Origin: an uncultured Tenacibaculum sp.
GTDB taxonomy: Bacteria > Bacteroidota > Bacteroidia > Flavobacteriales > Flavobacteriaceae
Length of the DNA: 64,000 bases
Assembly (NCBI RefSeq): GCF_947504135.1
Contig: NZ_CANNGG010000001.1
Span: 310,001 to 374,000 of the forward strand
Direction of reading: 5' to 3'
A program made the position numbers and the translations under genes. Under the pieces are notes generated by a model that was not told the origin of the DNA, did no database searches, and saw nothing but the letters and a program-made list of their open reading frames with translations. This document shows, piece by piece, positions 9,179 to 18,590 of this stretch (its first letter is position 1; each line of letters opens with the position of its first letter).

Positions 9179-11446
9179 ATGACAAAGAAAAAAACAGCAA
9201 ATTTTAGTAAGTATATTAAATGGTTTTGGGGTGTTATTATAGGGGGCTTTCTTGCATTAGGTCTTCTTTTTTTGTTGGCCTCTTGGGGCGTATTTGGTGC
9301 GTTACCTACCTTTGAAGAGTTAGAAAACCCAGAAAATAACTTAGCGACCGAAATTATTTCATTAGACGGTGAAACATTAGGTAAGTATGCTGCAGAAAAC
9401 AGAACACCTATAAAATACAAAGACATTCCTGAAAACATGGTAAAAGCATTAGTAGCAACAGAAGATGAACGCTTTTATGAACATTCAGGAATTGACTTTA
9501 GAGGAACAGCAAGAGCTATTTTAAAGCCTGGAAGTGGAGGTGCGAGTACGATAACCCAACAGTTAGCAAAAATGCTATTTACAAAAAAAGCTTCCAGAAA
9601 TATTTTTAAAAGGATACTTCAAAAGGTAAAAGAGTGGGTCGTAGCTGTTAAGTTAGAACGCCAATACACCAAAGAAGAAATTATAACAATGTATTTAAAC
9701 AAATATGATTTCATAAATCAAGCAGTAGGTGTGCGTTCAGCAGCTCGAATTTATTTTGGAAAAGAACCAAAAGAACTAGATGTAGAAGAATCTGCTATGC
9801 TAGTAGGGATGCTTAAGAATGCTTCTCTTTTTAATCCTTTAAGGAGAAAAGAGATGGTAAAGCAACGAAGAAATGTTGTTTTAAAACAAATGAATAGAAA
9901 TGAGTTTATCACTCAGCAACAAAAAGACTCATTACAAAAGTTAGGTCTAGGGCTTAATATAAATAGAGAGGGGCATAGTGATGGTTTAGCAACATACTTT
10001 AGGGAACATTTGAGAAGTATCTTGAAAGAATGGGTTAAAGAAAATCCAAAACCAAATGGAGAAGAGTATAATATTTATAGGGATGGATTAAAAATTTATA
10101 CAACGATAGACTCTCGTATGCAAAAATATGCTGAAGAAGCTGTGTATGAACACATGGCGAATCTTCAAACATATTTTGATAAAGAACAAAAAAGAAATAA
10201 AAACGCTCCTTTTTATGATATAGGGAAAAAGGACATAGAAAAAATAATAAGAAGAGCAAAGCAAAATTCAGACCGTTATAAGCGAATGAAAGCTGCTGGT
10301 AAGTCTGAAAAAGAAATAGATAAGGTATTTAATACAGCTACTGATATGCGTATTTTCACATGGAAAGGCGAGCGTGATACAGTTATGACACCTTACGATT
10401 CAATACGATACTATAAATACTTTTTACGTTCAGGTTTGGTTTCAATAGAGCCGCAAACTGGTCATATTAAAGCTTGGGTTGGTGGAATAAACCATAAATA
10501 TTTTAAGTATGATGCAGTAGAGCAACAAAAACGTCAAGTAGGTTCAACATTTAAACCTTTTGTATACGCTACGGCAATTAACCAGTTAAAAATGTCACCT
10601 TGTGATAAGTTGCCTAATACTCCTTATACTATTCCAAAGGAAAAATATGGAATGCCAAAGGACTGGACACCTAAGAATGCAGGAGGTAAGTATGGAGAGG
10701 AGCTTACACTAAAAGATGCGTTAGCAAAATCAGTAAATGTGATTACTGCACAATTAATAGACAAAGTCTCACCAATAAATGTTGTTCGATTAGCAGAGTC
10801 CTCAGGAATAAAATCTAAATTAGAGGCGAATCCGTCTATTGCGTTAGGAGCAATCGATTTATCTTTATTAGAAATGGTTAGTGCATATTCAACTTTTGCG
10901 AACAAAGGGTTACGTGTTAGTCCACTAATGGTTACTCGAATTGAAGATAAAAACGGAACAGTTTTAGAAGAGTTTGTTCCAGAAACAAAAGAGGTGTTAA
11001 GTGAAGAGTCAGCTTATGTGATTTTAGATTTAATGAAAGGAGTAACTCAAGTAGGTTCCGGAGCTCGTTTAAGATCACCATGGACATCAGGAGGAGATGC
11101 AGTAACAGGTTTTCCTTATAAGTTTACCAATCCAATAGCGGGTAAAACAGGAACTACTCAAAATCAATCAGATGGTTGGTTTATGGGAATGGTGCCAAAT
11201 TTAGTAACAGGAGTTTGGACTGGAGGAGAAGATAGAGCTACGCATTTTGCAGGATTAAGATATGGTCAAGGAGCAACTATGGCATTACCAACTTGGGGAA
11301 TATTCATGAGAAAGTGTTACGCTGATGAAACATTAGAGGTTAGTAAAGGGAGTTTTGAAAAACCTAAGAAAATAAGTATAAATCTAGATTGTTCAAAAAC
11401 TGAGTCTTCTGAAGAAGAAGAAAACCTTGACGATACAGATTTTTAG
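9179..11446 (+). CDS. mrcA: Class A penicillin-binding protein 1A
   Basis: A 755-residue bifunctional peptidoglycan synthase. One N-terminal membrane anchor (about residues 15-38) is followed by a GT51 glycosyltransferase domain (ATEDERFYEHSG with the catalytic Glu; GASTITQQLAK). The transpeptidase domain has the nucleophile Ser456 in GSTFK, the SVN triad in KSVNVI, and KTGTT at about 656. It polymerises and crosslinks the cell wall in the periplasm. The C-terminus is acidic. The start codon follows the gldH stop with no gap, so ricT, gldH and this gene form one operon, coupling motility and wall synthesis genes. Confidence 0.96.
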   Translation: MTKKKTANFSKYIKWFWGVIIGGFLALGLLFLLASWGVFGALPTFEELENPENNLATEIISLDGETLGKYAAENRTPIKYKDIPENMVKALVATEDERFYEHSGIDFRGTARAILKPGSGGASTITQQLAKMLFTKKASRNIFKRILQKVKEWVVAVKLERQYTKEEIITMYLNKYDFINQAVGVRSAARIYFGKEPKELDVEESAMLVGMLKNASLFNPLRRKEMVKQRRNVVLKQMNRNEFITQQQKDSLQKLGLGLNINREGHSDGLATYFREHLRSILKEWVKENPKPNGEEYNIYRDGLKIYTTIDSRMQKYAEEAVYEHMANLQTYFDKEQKRNKNAPFYDIGKKDIEKIIRRAKQNSDRYKRMKAAGKSEKEIDKVFNTATDMRIFTWKGERDTVMTPYDSIRYYKYFLRSGLVSIEPQTGHIKAWVGGINHKYFKYDAVEQQKRQVGSTFKPFVYATAINQLKMSPCDKLPNTPYTIPKEKYGMPKDWTPKNAGGKYGEELTLKDALAKSVNVITAQLIDKVSPINVVRLAESSGIKSKLEANPSIALGAIDLSLLEMVSAYSTFANKGLRVSPLMVTRIEDKNGTVLEEFVPETKEVLSEESAYVILDLMKGVTQVGSGARLRSPWTSGGDAVTGFPYKFTNPIAGKTGTTQNQSDGWFMGMVPNLVTGVWTGGEDRATHFAGLRYGQGATMALPTWGIFMRKCYADETLEVSKGSFEKPKKISINLDCSKTESSEEEENLDDTDF

Positions 11447-11472
11447 TAACGAAGCTTTAAAACAACAACTAT

Positions 11473-12174
11473 ATGATAAATAAAAAAGTAAATAACGTAC
11501 AAGAAGCATTACAAGGTGTAAAAGACGGAATGACTTTTATGTTGGGAGGATTTGGTTTATGCGGTATTCCTGAAAATGCTATTGAAGAGTTAGTTAAAAT
11601 AGGAGTAAAAGATGTTACTTGTATTTCTAACAATGCAGGAGTTGATGATTTTGGCTTAGGGTTATTATTACAAAATCGTCAAATAAAGAAAATGATTTCT
11701 TCTTACGTAGGAGAAAATGATGAATTTGAGCGTCAAATGTTGTCTGGAGAATTAGAAGTAGAACTAACACCTCAAGGAACTTTAGCCGAAAAATGTAGAG
11801 CAGCACAAGCAGGATTTCCAGCATTTTATACTCCAGCAGGTTATGGAACAGAAGTAGCAGAAGGAAAAGAAACTCGTGAGTTTGATGGAAAAATGTATGT
11901 ACTGGAACCAGCATTTAAAGCAGACTTTGCTTTTGTAAAAGCATGGAAAGGAGACGCTGCTGGAAACTTAATTTTTAAAGGAACTTCAAGGAATTTTAAC
12001 CCAAATATGTGTGGAGCAGCTACAATTACAGTTGCTGAGGTTGAAGAGTTAGTTCCAGTAGGAGAATTAGATCCAAATCAAATTCATATTCCAGGAATTT
12101 TTGTACAACGCATTTTCCAAGGAGAAAAATATGAGAAGAGAATTGAACAAAGAACAGTAAGACAAAGAAGCTAG
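11473..12174 (+). CDS. scoA: 3-oxoacid CoA-transferase, subunit A
   Basis: A 233-residue family I CoA-transferase alpha subunit. The signature [13 protein letters not shown] is near residues 24-36, and the glycine-rich nucleotide-binding pattern is present. With subunit B it moves CoA from succinyl-CoA to acetoacetate, in ketone-body and branched-chain use. The B gene begins two bases after the stop. The spacing of 26 bases from the PBP gene leaves it open whether transcription reads through from the operon before. Confidence 0.94.
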   Translation: MINKKVNNVQEALQGVKDGMTFMLGGFGLCGIPENAIEELVKIGVKDVTCISNNAGVDDFGLGLLLQNRQIKKMISSYVGENDEFERQMLSGELEVELTPQGTLAEKCRAAQAGFPAFYTPAGYGTEVAEGKETREFDGKMYVLEPAFKADFAFVKAWKGDAAGNLIFKGTSRNFNPNMCGAATITVAEVEELVPVGELDPNQIHIPGIFVQRIFQGEKYEKRIEQRTVRQRS

Positions 12175-12176
12175 TT

Positions 12177-12830
12177 ATGTTAGATAAAAACGGAATAGCG
12201 AAGAGAATCGCAAAAGAAGTAAAAAACGGATATTATGTAAATCTTGGTATCGGAATTCCAACATTAGTAGCCAACTTTGTTCGTGATGATATTGAGGTAG
12301 AATTTCAATCAGAAAATGGCGTATTAGGTATGGGACCTTTTCCTTTTGAAGGAGAAGAAGATGCTGATATCATCAATGCAGGAAAACAAACCATTACTAC
12401 TATGCCAGGAGCTAGTTTTTTTGATTCTGCTACTAGCTTTTCTATGATTCGTGGAAAACATGTTCACTTAACTATTTTAGGAGCTATGGAAGTAGCTGAA
12501 AATGGAGATATAGCAAACTGGAAAATACCAGGAAAAATGGTGAAAGGTATGGGAGGAGCAATGGATTTAGTTGCTTCTGCCGACAACATTATTGTAGCAA
12601 TGATGCATACTAATAAAAGAGGAGAATCGAAGTTACTTAAAAAATGTTCCTTACCATTAACAGGTGTAGGTTGTGTAACAAAAATTGTGACAAACCTAGC
12701 AGTATTGGAAATTAAAGATAATAAATTTCACTTATTAGAAAGAGCACCAGGAGTATCTGTAGAAGAAATTCAAGCAGCTACAGAAGGTACTTTAGTAGTC
12801 GAAGGTGATATTCCAGAAATGGATATTTAA
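12177..12830 (+). CDS. scoB: 3-oxoacid CoA-transferase, subunit B
   Basis: A 217-residue beta subunit. It carries SENGVLGMGP, whose Glu is the residue that forms the glutamyl-CoA thioester in this family, and GIGIPTLVANF near the start. It forms the active heterotetramer with the product of the preceding gene. A strong terminator follows, so the pair ends a transcription unit. Confidence 0.95.
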   Translation: MLDKNGIAKRIAKEVKNGYYVNLGIGIPTLVANFVRDDIEVEFQSENGVLGMGPFPFEGEEDADIINAGKQTITTMPGASFFDSATSFSMIRGKHVHLTILGAMEVAENGDIANWKIPGKMVKGMGGAMDLVASADNIIVAMMHTNKRGESKLLKKCSLPLTGVGCVTKIVTNLAVLEIKDNKFHLLERAPGVSVEEIQAATEGTLVVEGDIPEMDI

Positions 12831-12852
12831 CAAAATTATAGGATTAAAAAAA

Positions 12853-12880
12853 GACGTAAAGCACTGTGCTTTACGTTTTT
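12853..12880 (+). terminator. Rho-independent terminator after scoB
   Basis: Arms ACGTAAAGC and GCTTTACGT around a five-base loop, then TTTTTG. Confidence 0.85.
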
Positions 12881-12896
12881 GTATTTTAAAAAGTAG

Positions 12897-13658
12897 ATGA
12901 AAATAATCTCATACAACGTAAACGGAATACGTGCGGCATTAAAAAAAGGATTTATCGATTGGTTACAAGCAGCAAATCCTGATGTAATTTGTATTCAAGA
13001 AACAAAAGCTCATAAAGAACAATTAGATGTAACCGAGTTTGAAAATGCAGGATATCCATATCATTATTGGTTTTCAGCAGAGAAAAAAGGGTATTCATCA
13101 GTAGCAATTTTTTGTAAAGAAGAACCAAATCATGTAGAGTACGGAACTGGAATCGAATCAATGGATTTTGAAGGAAGAAACCTTCGTGTAGATTTTGATG
13201 AGGTCTCTGTAATGAGTATGTATTTACCTTCAGGAACTAACAGTGCTCGACTAGACTATAAATTCAACTACATGGATGAAATCTTAACCTACGCTACTGA
13301 GTTAAGAAAAGAAATTCCTAACTTAGTTATTTGTGGAGATTACAATATCTGTCATGAAGAAATAGATATTCACAACCCAAAAATGAAAGGAGTATCTGGT
13401 TTTTTACCAGAAGAACGTGAGTGGCTAGGTAAGTTTATTAATAGCGGGTTTATTGATAGTTTCCGCCATTTACATCCAGAAAAACAAGAATACTCTTGGT
13501 GGAGCTACCGAGCAAATGCAAGAGCAAATAACAAAGGTTGGCGTATTGATTACAACATGGTAACCGAACCATTAAAAGATAAAATTTCAAGAGCGTATAT
13601 TTTACCAGAAGCAAAACATTCAGACCATTGCCCTATTGCTGTTGAATTAGATTTATAA
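12897..13658 (+). CDS. xth: Exodeoxyribonuclease III
   Basis: A 253-residue AP endonuclease/exonuclease of the EEP fold. Metal and catalytic residues are all present: N7 in SYNVNGIRA, E in IQETKA, the GDYNICHEEID segment (Asp and Asn), and the terminal HSDHCPI. It cuts at abasic sites in base excision repair. Length is as expected. It begins right after the terminator of the preceding unit, and the lytic transglycosylase follows after 10 bases. Confidence 0.95.
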   Translation: MKIISYNVNGIRAALKKGFIDWLQAANPDVICIQETKAHKEQLDVTEFENAGYPYHYWFSAEKKGYSSVAIFCKEEPNHVEYGTGIESMDFEGRNLRVDFDEVSVMSMYLPSGTNSARLDYKFNYMDEILTYATELRKEIPNLVICGDYNICHEEIDIHNPKMKGVSGFLPEEREWLGKFINSGFIDSFRHLHPEKQEYSWWSYRANARANNKGWRIDYNMVTEPLKDKISRAYILPEAKHSDHCPIAVELDL

Positions 13659-13668
13659 AAAAACCAAT

Positions 13669-15174
13669 ATGAAAAAATTACTATTAATACTACTTATTAC
13701 AACTTCAGTAATTGCACAGCAACCAAACGATAGCCTTTTGGTAGCTAAAGACAGTATTGATGTTGAACTTATAGTGAAAGATTCAGTAAATTATCAAGAA
13801 CTACTCTCTACAAAGGATTTAAAAATGATAGATAGCTTATTGATAGAAGAAAAGTTTAACTCATCGCTGTTTGATAGTCTTCAATACGTAATTAATGATA
13901 AAGATATTTTAGGTAACACAACCACAATTCTTACAACTGATTTATTAAAGAAAAGATTACACGACTTAAATGTAAGAACTCCTTTTCATTTGGAATATAA
14001 CCCTGCGTTAGAAAAAGTAATTAATAGTTATTTAAAATATCGAAAAAGATACTATCCAGCATTAATGGCGCGTGCTCAGTATTACTTTCCAATGTTTGAG
14101 CAATACTTAGATCAGTACGACATTCCGTTAGAAATGAAGTATTTGGCAATTGTTGAATCTGCGCTTCGTCCAGATGCCCGTTCTTGGGTAGGAGCTACCG
14201 GTTTATGGCAGTTTATGTACGGTACTGGAGTTCAGTTTGATTTAAAAGTAAATTCGTATGTAGATGAACGCCAAGACCCTGTAAAATCTACCATTGCAGC
14301 ATGTCAATACTTAAGTCAATTATATAAAATTTTTGGAGATTGGGATTTAGCCTTAGCAGCATATAACTCAGGACCAGGAAATGTGTCAAAGGCAATAAAA
14401 CGCTCAGGAGGATATAAAAATTACTGGAATATTCGTCCATTTTTACCTCGTGAAACAGCAGGGTATGTACCAGCATTTTATGCAACGATGTACATTTTTG
14501 AATATGCAGAAAAACACCACATTTATCCTGAAGCACCAAAAATATTCAATTTTGAAACAGACACGATTCGTATAAAAAGAACCATTAGTTTTGATCAAAT
14601 TTCTGAGAAAACTGGTATTAACTCAGACTTGTTAGCATTCTTAAATCCGTCTTATAAATTAGATATTATTCCGTATGTAAAAGAAAAAAACTATGCAGTT
14701 CGATTACCCAGAAGGGATATGATTGAGTTTTTAGAAAAGGAAGAAGAAATTTATGCGTTGGCTAACGAAGATGATGCAAAAAGAGAAAAGCCTTTGCCAA
14801 AGTACTTCGAAATGGATAAACGTATTCGCTACAGAGTTCGAAGTGGAGACTATTTAGGGAAAATAGCTAATAAATTTGGTGTAAGAGTTAGCGATATTAA
14901 AAGATGGAATGGCTTACGAACACATCATTTAAAAATAGGACAACGATTAAGTATTTACCCTAAGAGAATGGCTGTTCCAAAAAAGATTTCAAAAAAGAAA
15001 ATAGAAACACCAAAAGGAAAGCATGAAGTATATGTTGTTAAAGCTGGAGACTCTTTATGGACTATATCTAAAAAATATCCTGCAGTTTCTATTGAAGAAA
15101 TAAAAAAATGGAACAATATTTGGAGTGCTAAAAGTTTAAAGCCAGGAATGAAGCTTAAAATTTTTAAAAGTTAA
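13669..15174 (+). CDS. MltD-like lytic transglycosylase with two LysM domains
   Basis: A 501-residue exported protein with a Sec signal peptide (about residues 1-16, ending VIAQ). After a linker, the SLT domain has catalytic Glu163 in VESALRPDA, the GATGLWQFM segment, and AAYNSGPGNV. Two LysM repeats follow, at about residues 385-430 (RVRSGDYLGKIANKF) and 453-500 (VKAGDSLWTISKKY), which bind peptidoglycan. It cleaves glycan strands to 1,6-anhydro ends, the counterpart of the PBP encoded upstream. The second LysM domain ends the protein. It is followed by the DUF4837 gene after 26 bases. Confidence 0.93.
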   Translation: MKKLLLILLITTSVIAQQPNDSLLVAKDSIDVELIVKDSVNYQELLSTKDLKMIDSLLIEEKFNSSLFDSLQYVINDKDILGNTTTILTTDLLKKRLHDLNVRTPFHLEYNPALEKVINSYLKYRKRYYPALMARAQYYFPMFEQYLDQYDIPLEMKYLAIVESALRPDARSWVGATGLWQFMYGTGVQFDLKVNSYVDERQDPVKSTIAACQYLSQLYKIFGDWDLALAAYNSGPGNVSKAIKRSGGYKNYWNIRPFLPRETAGYVPAFYATMYIFEYAEKHHIYPEAPKIFNFETDTIRIKRTISFDQISEKTGINSDLLAFLNPSYKLDIIPYVKEKNYAVRLPRRDMIEFLEKEEEIYALANEDDAKREKPLPKYFEMDKRIRYRVRSGDYLGKIANKFGVRVSDIKRWNGLRTHHLKIGQRLSIYPKRMAVPKKISKKKIETPKGKHEVYVVKAGDSLWTISKKYPAVSIEEIKKWNNIWSAKSLKPGMKLKIFKS

Positions 15175-15200
15175 ACTCAATTATTTAAATGCTACTAACT

Positions 15201-16193
15201 ATGAATAAACTATTAACCTTTTTTATATTGATTTTTATATTGGTATCCTGTAAAACAGAAGGAGGAAAAGACAATTATGTTTTACCTACATCAACAGGTA
15301 ACACCAATAAAATTTTGGTGGTCATAAAAGGAGCTGATTGGGAAGGAAAAATTGGAGATGAAATCCGTACTGTTTTTGGAGAACACCAAGTTGGTTTACC
15401 CCAACCAGAAACATTACTATCGGTTAGCCAAATAGACCCTGTAGGTTATAAAGGTTTTATAAGGAATGCAAAGGCTGTTTTAATAGTTAGGGAAGGAGAA
15501 AAAGAAAAAATATCAGTTGAAAGAAATAAATATGCTCAACCTCAAATATTAATTTATGCCACTGCTAAAGGTAAAGAAGGTATTGTGAATTTAATTCGCA
15601 ATAGAGGAGACGAAATTATAGAGTTATTTAAAGATGAAGATGTTAAATTTATTCAGAGAATCTTTAAAAAAGAAAAACTAGATGAAAGTAAATTTAAAAC
15701 AATCAAAGATTTAGGAGTTACAATTACTATTCCTGAAAGGTATAATTTAGTTGAAGATACAGGTGAATTTTTATGGTTACGTCAACATTTAAAAAGTGGA
15801 ATTGCTAGAGGAGACGGATCGAATAATATATTAGTATACAGTTATCCGCTGGAAGACGAAGCTAAAGTTGCAGATAATATCACCAATATGAGAGACGTTA
15901 TTGGTGAAAAATATATACCAGGAAGTAAAGAAGGAATGTATATGATTACCGAACAAGCATATACACCGTTTACGTACGATGCAGAAATAGATGGGAAAAA
16001 AGCCTATGAAACTAGAGGTAAGTGGGAAGTGAAAAATGATTTTATGGCAGGGCCTTTTATTAACTACACCATAGTAGATAAAGAACACAATCGAGTAGTT
16101 GTTTTTGAAGGATTTACTTACGCGCCTTCTGTAAATAAAAGAGACTTTATTTTTGAACTAGAAGCAATCGGAAAGTCGTTAAAAATAAAATAA
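15201..16193 (+). CDS. DUF4837 family lipoprotein
   Basis: A lipoprotein of 330 residues. The start at 15201 (MNKLLTFFILIFILVSCK) places a clean signal with lipobox VSC; the in-frame ATG at 15189 adds four residues and is less likely. The rest is soluble, with repeated alternating strand and helix stretches. It matches the Bacteroidota family DUF4837 in length and N-terminal pattern (the conserved SxGxxNxILVVI-like start after the lipobox). The function is unknown. It lies directly downstream of the lytic transglycosylase, an order common in Flavobacteria, which hints at an envelope role. A terminator follows. Confidence 0.82.
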   Translation: MNKLLTFFILIFILVSCKTEGGKDNYVLPTSTGNTNKILVVIKGADWEGKIGDEIRTVFGEHQVGLPQPETLLSVSQIDPVGYKGFIRNAKAVLIVREGEKEKISVERNKYAQPQILIYATAKGKEGIVNLIRNRGDEIIELFKDEDVKFIQRIFKKEKLDESKFKTIKDLGVTITIPERYNLVEDTGEFLWLRQHLKSGIARGDGSNNILVYSYPLEDEAKVADNITNMRDVIGEKYIPGSKEGMYMITEQAYTPFTYDAEIDGKKAYETRGKWEVKNDFMAGPFINYTIVDKEHNRVVVFEGFTYAPSVNKRDFIFELEAIGKSLKIK

Positions 16194-16212
16194 TTTTTTA
16201 CGGTATAACAAA

Positions 16213-16249
16213 TAAAAAAAAGCATCAATTTTAAATTGATGCTTTTTTT
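16213..16249 (+). terminator. Rho-independent terminator after the DUF4837 gene
   Basis: Arms AAAGCATCAATTT and AAATTGATGCTTT with a T tract of seven. Confidence 0.88.
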
Positions 16250-16307
16250 ATGTAACAAAATTAAGTAGAGATAGACTTATAAAACAATCAACCAAATTAG
16301 TAACCAA

Positions 16308-17780
16308 ATGATTACACATTTTTTAAAACTTGAGTGGAAACAATTTTTTCGCTCCTCTTATTTTGGGAAAAGTATTGCACTAAAAATTATCATGGGTTTT
16401 TTTGCCTTGTACATGTTAGCGTCTTTTTTAATGATAGGCTTGGGAGGTTATTTCTTTATTAAAAAAGAATACCCAAATACAGATCCTTTGTTTTTTGTAA
16501 ATGGAATTATCATTTTCTTGTTAGTTGCCGATTTAATTTTTCGCTATTTAATGCAAAAACTTCCTGTGTTGAATATTAAACCATTTCTTGGGTTACCCAT
16601 AAGAAAGGAAAAGTTAGTACATTTTGTATTAGGCAAATCAGCCTTTTCGTTTTTCAACTTCATGCCGTTGTTTTTCTATGTTCCTTTTTCAATAGTATTA
16701 ATAGGGCAAGGATATGACCCTATAGGAGTTTTAGGATGGTTGTTTTTAATGATTTCACTAGTATTAAGCGCTAACTACCTTAATTTTTTAATTAACAAAA
16801 ATAACTATGCACTAGGAATAATGGTTGCTGTTTTAGCACTATTGTTTTTGGTAAACAAATATGAAATATTCAACATTACTGAGTTTTTTGCACCAGTTTT
16901 TCAATCAGTATATAATAATCCAATAGTTGCTCTTTTAGGAATGCTTTTGCTTGCAGGATTGTATTATTTGAATTTTAAATTCTTACGAAGTAAAGTATAT
17001 TTAGATGACGCGATTAAAAGTAAAGAAGAAGTAGCTAGTACTACAGACCTATCTTTTATTGATAGGTTAGGAGATGTAGCGCCATTTATAAAAAACGACA
17101 TCCGACAAATCTGGAGAAACAAACGTACTAAAACAGTATTTTTTATGTCTTTTTTGTTTCTTTTTTACGGAACTATTTTCTTTGGACAAGACGCCTATCG
17201 AGAAAAAATGCCTGCTTTTTTAGTCTTTGCAGCAATATTTATTACCGGAGGTTTTACACTTAATTATGGTCAATTTATTCCTGCTTGGGATAGTGAATAC
17301 TATAAGATGCTTATGAGTCAAAATATTCGTTATCGAAAGTTTTTAGAAAGTAAATGGTACTTAATGGTTGTAGTATCGGCAGGGTTATATCTTTTAAGCA
17401 TTCCATATTTATATTTTTATGGATTAGACATCTTTTTAATGATTACTGCTGGAGCTATTTTTAATATTGGATTTAACTCATTGTTTTTACTATTTGCAGG
17501 CGCGTTCAATAAAAAACGAATCGACTTAAATAAAAGTGGATTTTCAAACTACCAAGGAACTAGTGCAACACAGTTTTTAATTATCATTCCTATTATGGGG
17601 GTTCCAATGTTCTTATTTTGGATTTTTAACAAGTTTGTAGGATTCAATTCTGGTGTTTTAGCAATTGCTATAACAGGAGCAATTGCCTTAGTGTTTAAAA
17701 ATTACTTTATGAATAGGATAGAAAAGAGATACATTAAAAATAAATATGCTGCAATACACGCATTTAGCCAAAAATCATAA
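16308..17780 (+). CDS. DUF5687 family protein, ABC exporter permease
   Basis: A 490-residue integral membrane protein with about ten to twelve hydrophobic helices in two blocks, separated by a cytoplasmic segment near residues 230-280 (IDRLGDVAPFIKNDIRQIWRNKRTK). The start MITHFLKLEWKQFFRSSYF matches the DUF5687 pattern of Bacteroidota. It sits 20 bases before an ABC ATPase and so is the probable membrane half of that transporter. The substrate is unknown. Confidence 0.85.
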   Translation: MITHFLKLEWKQFFRSSYFGKSIALKIIMGFFALYMLASFLMIGLGGYFFIKKEYPNTDPLFFVNGIIIFLLVADLIFRYLMQKLPVLNIKPFLGLPIRKEKLVHFVLGKSAFSFFNFMPLFFYVPFSIVLIGQGYDPIGVLGWLFLMISLVLSANYLNFLINKNNYALGIMVAVLALLFLVNKYEIFNITEFFAPVFQSVYNNPIVALLGMLLLAGLYYLNFKFLRSKVYLDDAIKSKEEVASTTDLSFIDRLGDVAPFIKNDIRQIWRNKRTKTVFFMSFLFLFYGTIFFGQDAYREKMPAFLVFAAIFITGGFTLNYGQFIPAWDSEYYKMLMSQNIRYRKFLESKWYLMVVVSAGLYLLSIPYLYFYGLDIFLMITAGAIFNIGFNSLFLLFAGAFNKKRIDLNKSGFSNYQGTSATQFLIIIPIMGVPMFLFWIFNKFVGFNSGVLAIAITGAIALVFKNYFMNRIEKRYIKNKYAAIHAFSQKS

Positions 17781-17800
17781 CCAACCTTAAAAGAACTAAA

Positions 17801-18496
17801 ATGATTTCAATACAAAATATTTCAAAAACCTACGGAACAGCACAAGTTTTAAACCTTGAAAATATAGAAATTCCTAGCGGACAATCTTTCGGATTGGTAG
17901 GAAATAACGGAGCAGGAAAAACTACGTTGTTTAACTTGTTGTTAGATTTGATTCGACCTACGACTGGAGAAATTGTAAATAATCAAGTAGTCGTGAATAA
18001 AAGTGAAGATTGGAAAACCTTTACAGGATCATTTATTGATGAATCTTTTTTAATAGGTTATTTAACTCCTGAAGAATATTTTGATTTTGTAGGAAATTTA
18101 CGCGGAATGAACAAAGCCGATATACAAGATTTCTTAACTCAGTTTGAAGAATTTTTTAATGGTGAAATCTTAGGGAAGAAAAAATACTTACGAAGCTTAA
18201 GCAAAGGAAACCAGAAAAAAGTAGGGATTGTTGCTGCAATGATGGGGAATCCTCAAGTGGTAATTTTAGATGAACCTTTTGCAAATTTAGATCCAACCAC
18301 TCAAATCAGGTTAAAAAAGCTAATTAAAAAGTTAACTGAAAACAACGAAGTAACCGTGTTAATTTCTAGCCACGATTTAAGTCATGTTACCGAAGTTTGC
18401 GAGCGTATAGTAGTTTTAGATAAAGGAAACTTAGTAAAAGACATTCACACATCACAAGAAACATTACAAGAGTTAGAAAGCTATTTTTCTATTTAA
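17801..18496 (+). CDS. ABC transporter ATP-binding protein
   Basis: A 231-residue ATPase: Walker A GNNGAGKTT, signature LSKGNQKK in place of LSGGQ, Walker B VVILDEPFANLD, and the H-loop in SSHDLSHVTE. It has the short form typical of two-component exporters where the permease is a separate gene, here the DUF5687 protein just upstream. It should energise that permease at the inner membrane. Confidence 0.94.
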   Translation: MISIQNISKTYGTAQVLNLENIEIPSGQSFGLVGNNGAGKTTLFNLLLDLIRPTTGEIVNNQVVVNKSEDWKTFTGSFIDESFLIGYLTPEEYFDFVGNLRGMNKADIQDFLTQFEEFFNGEILGKKKYLRSLSKGNQKKVGIVAAMMGNPQVVILDEPFANLDPTTQIRLKKLIKKLTENNEVTVLISSHDLSHVTEVCERIVVLDKGNLVKDIHTSQETLQELESYFSI

Positions 18497-18590
18497 AATA
18501 GGGTTAAAATCACCTTATAATTATTATTTTTACCTTTTTACGTACAAAAAAGACAATTATAACGTTGTTGTACAGTAAAAGCTTTATTTT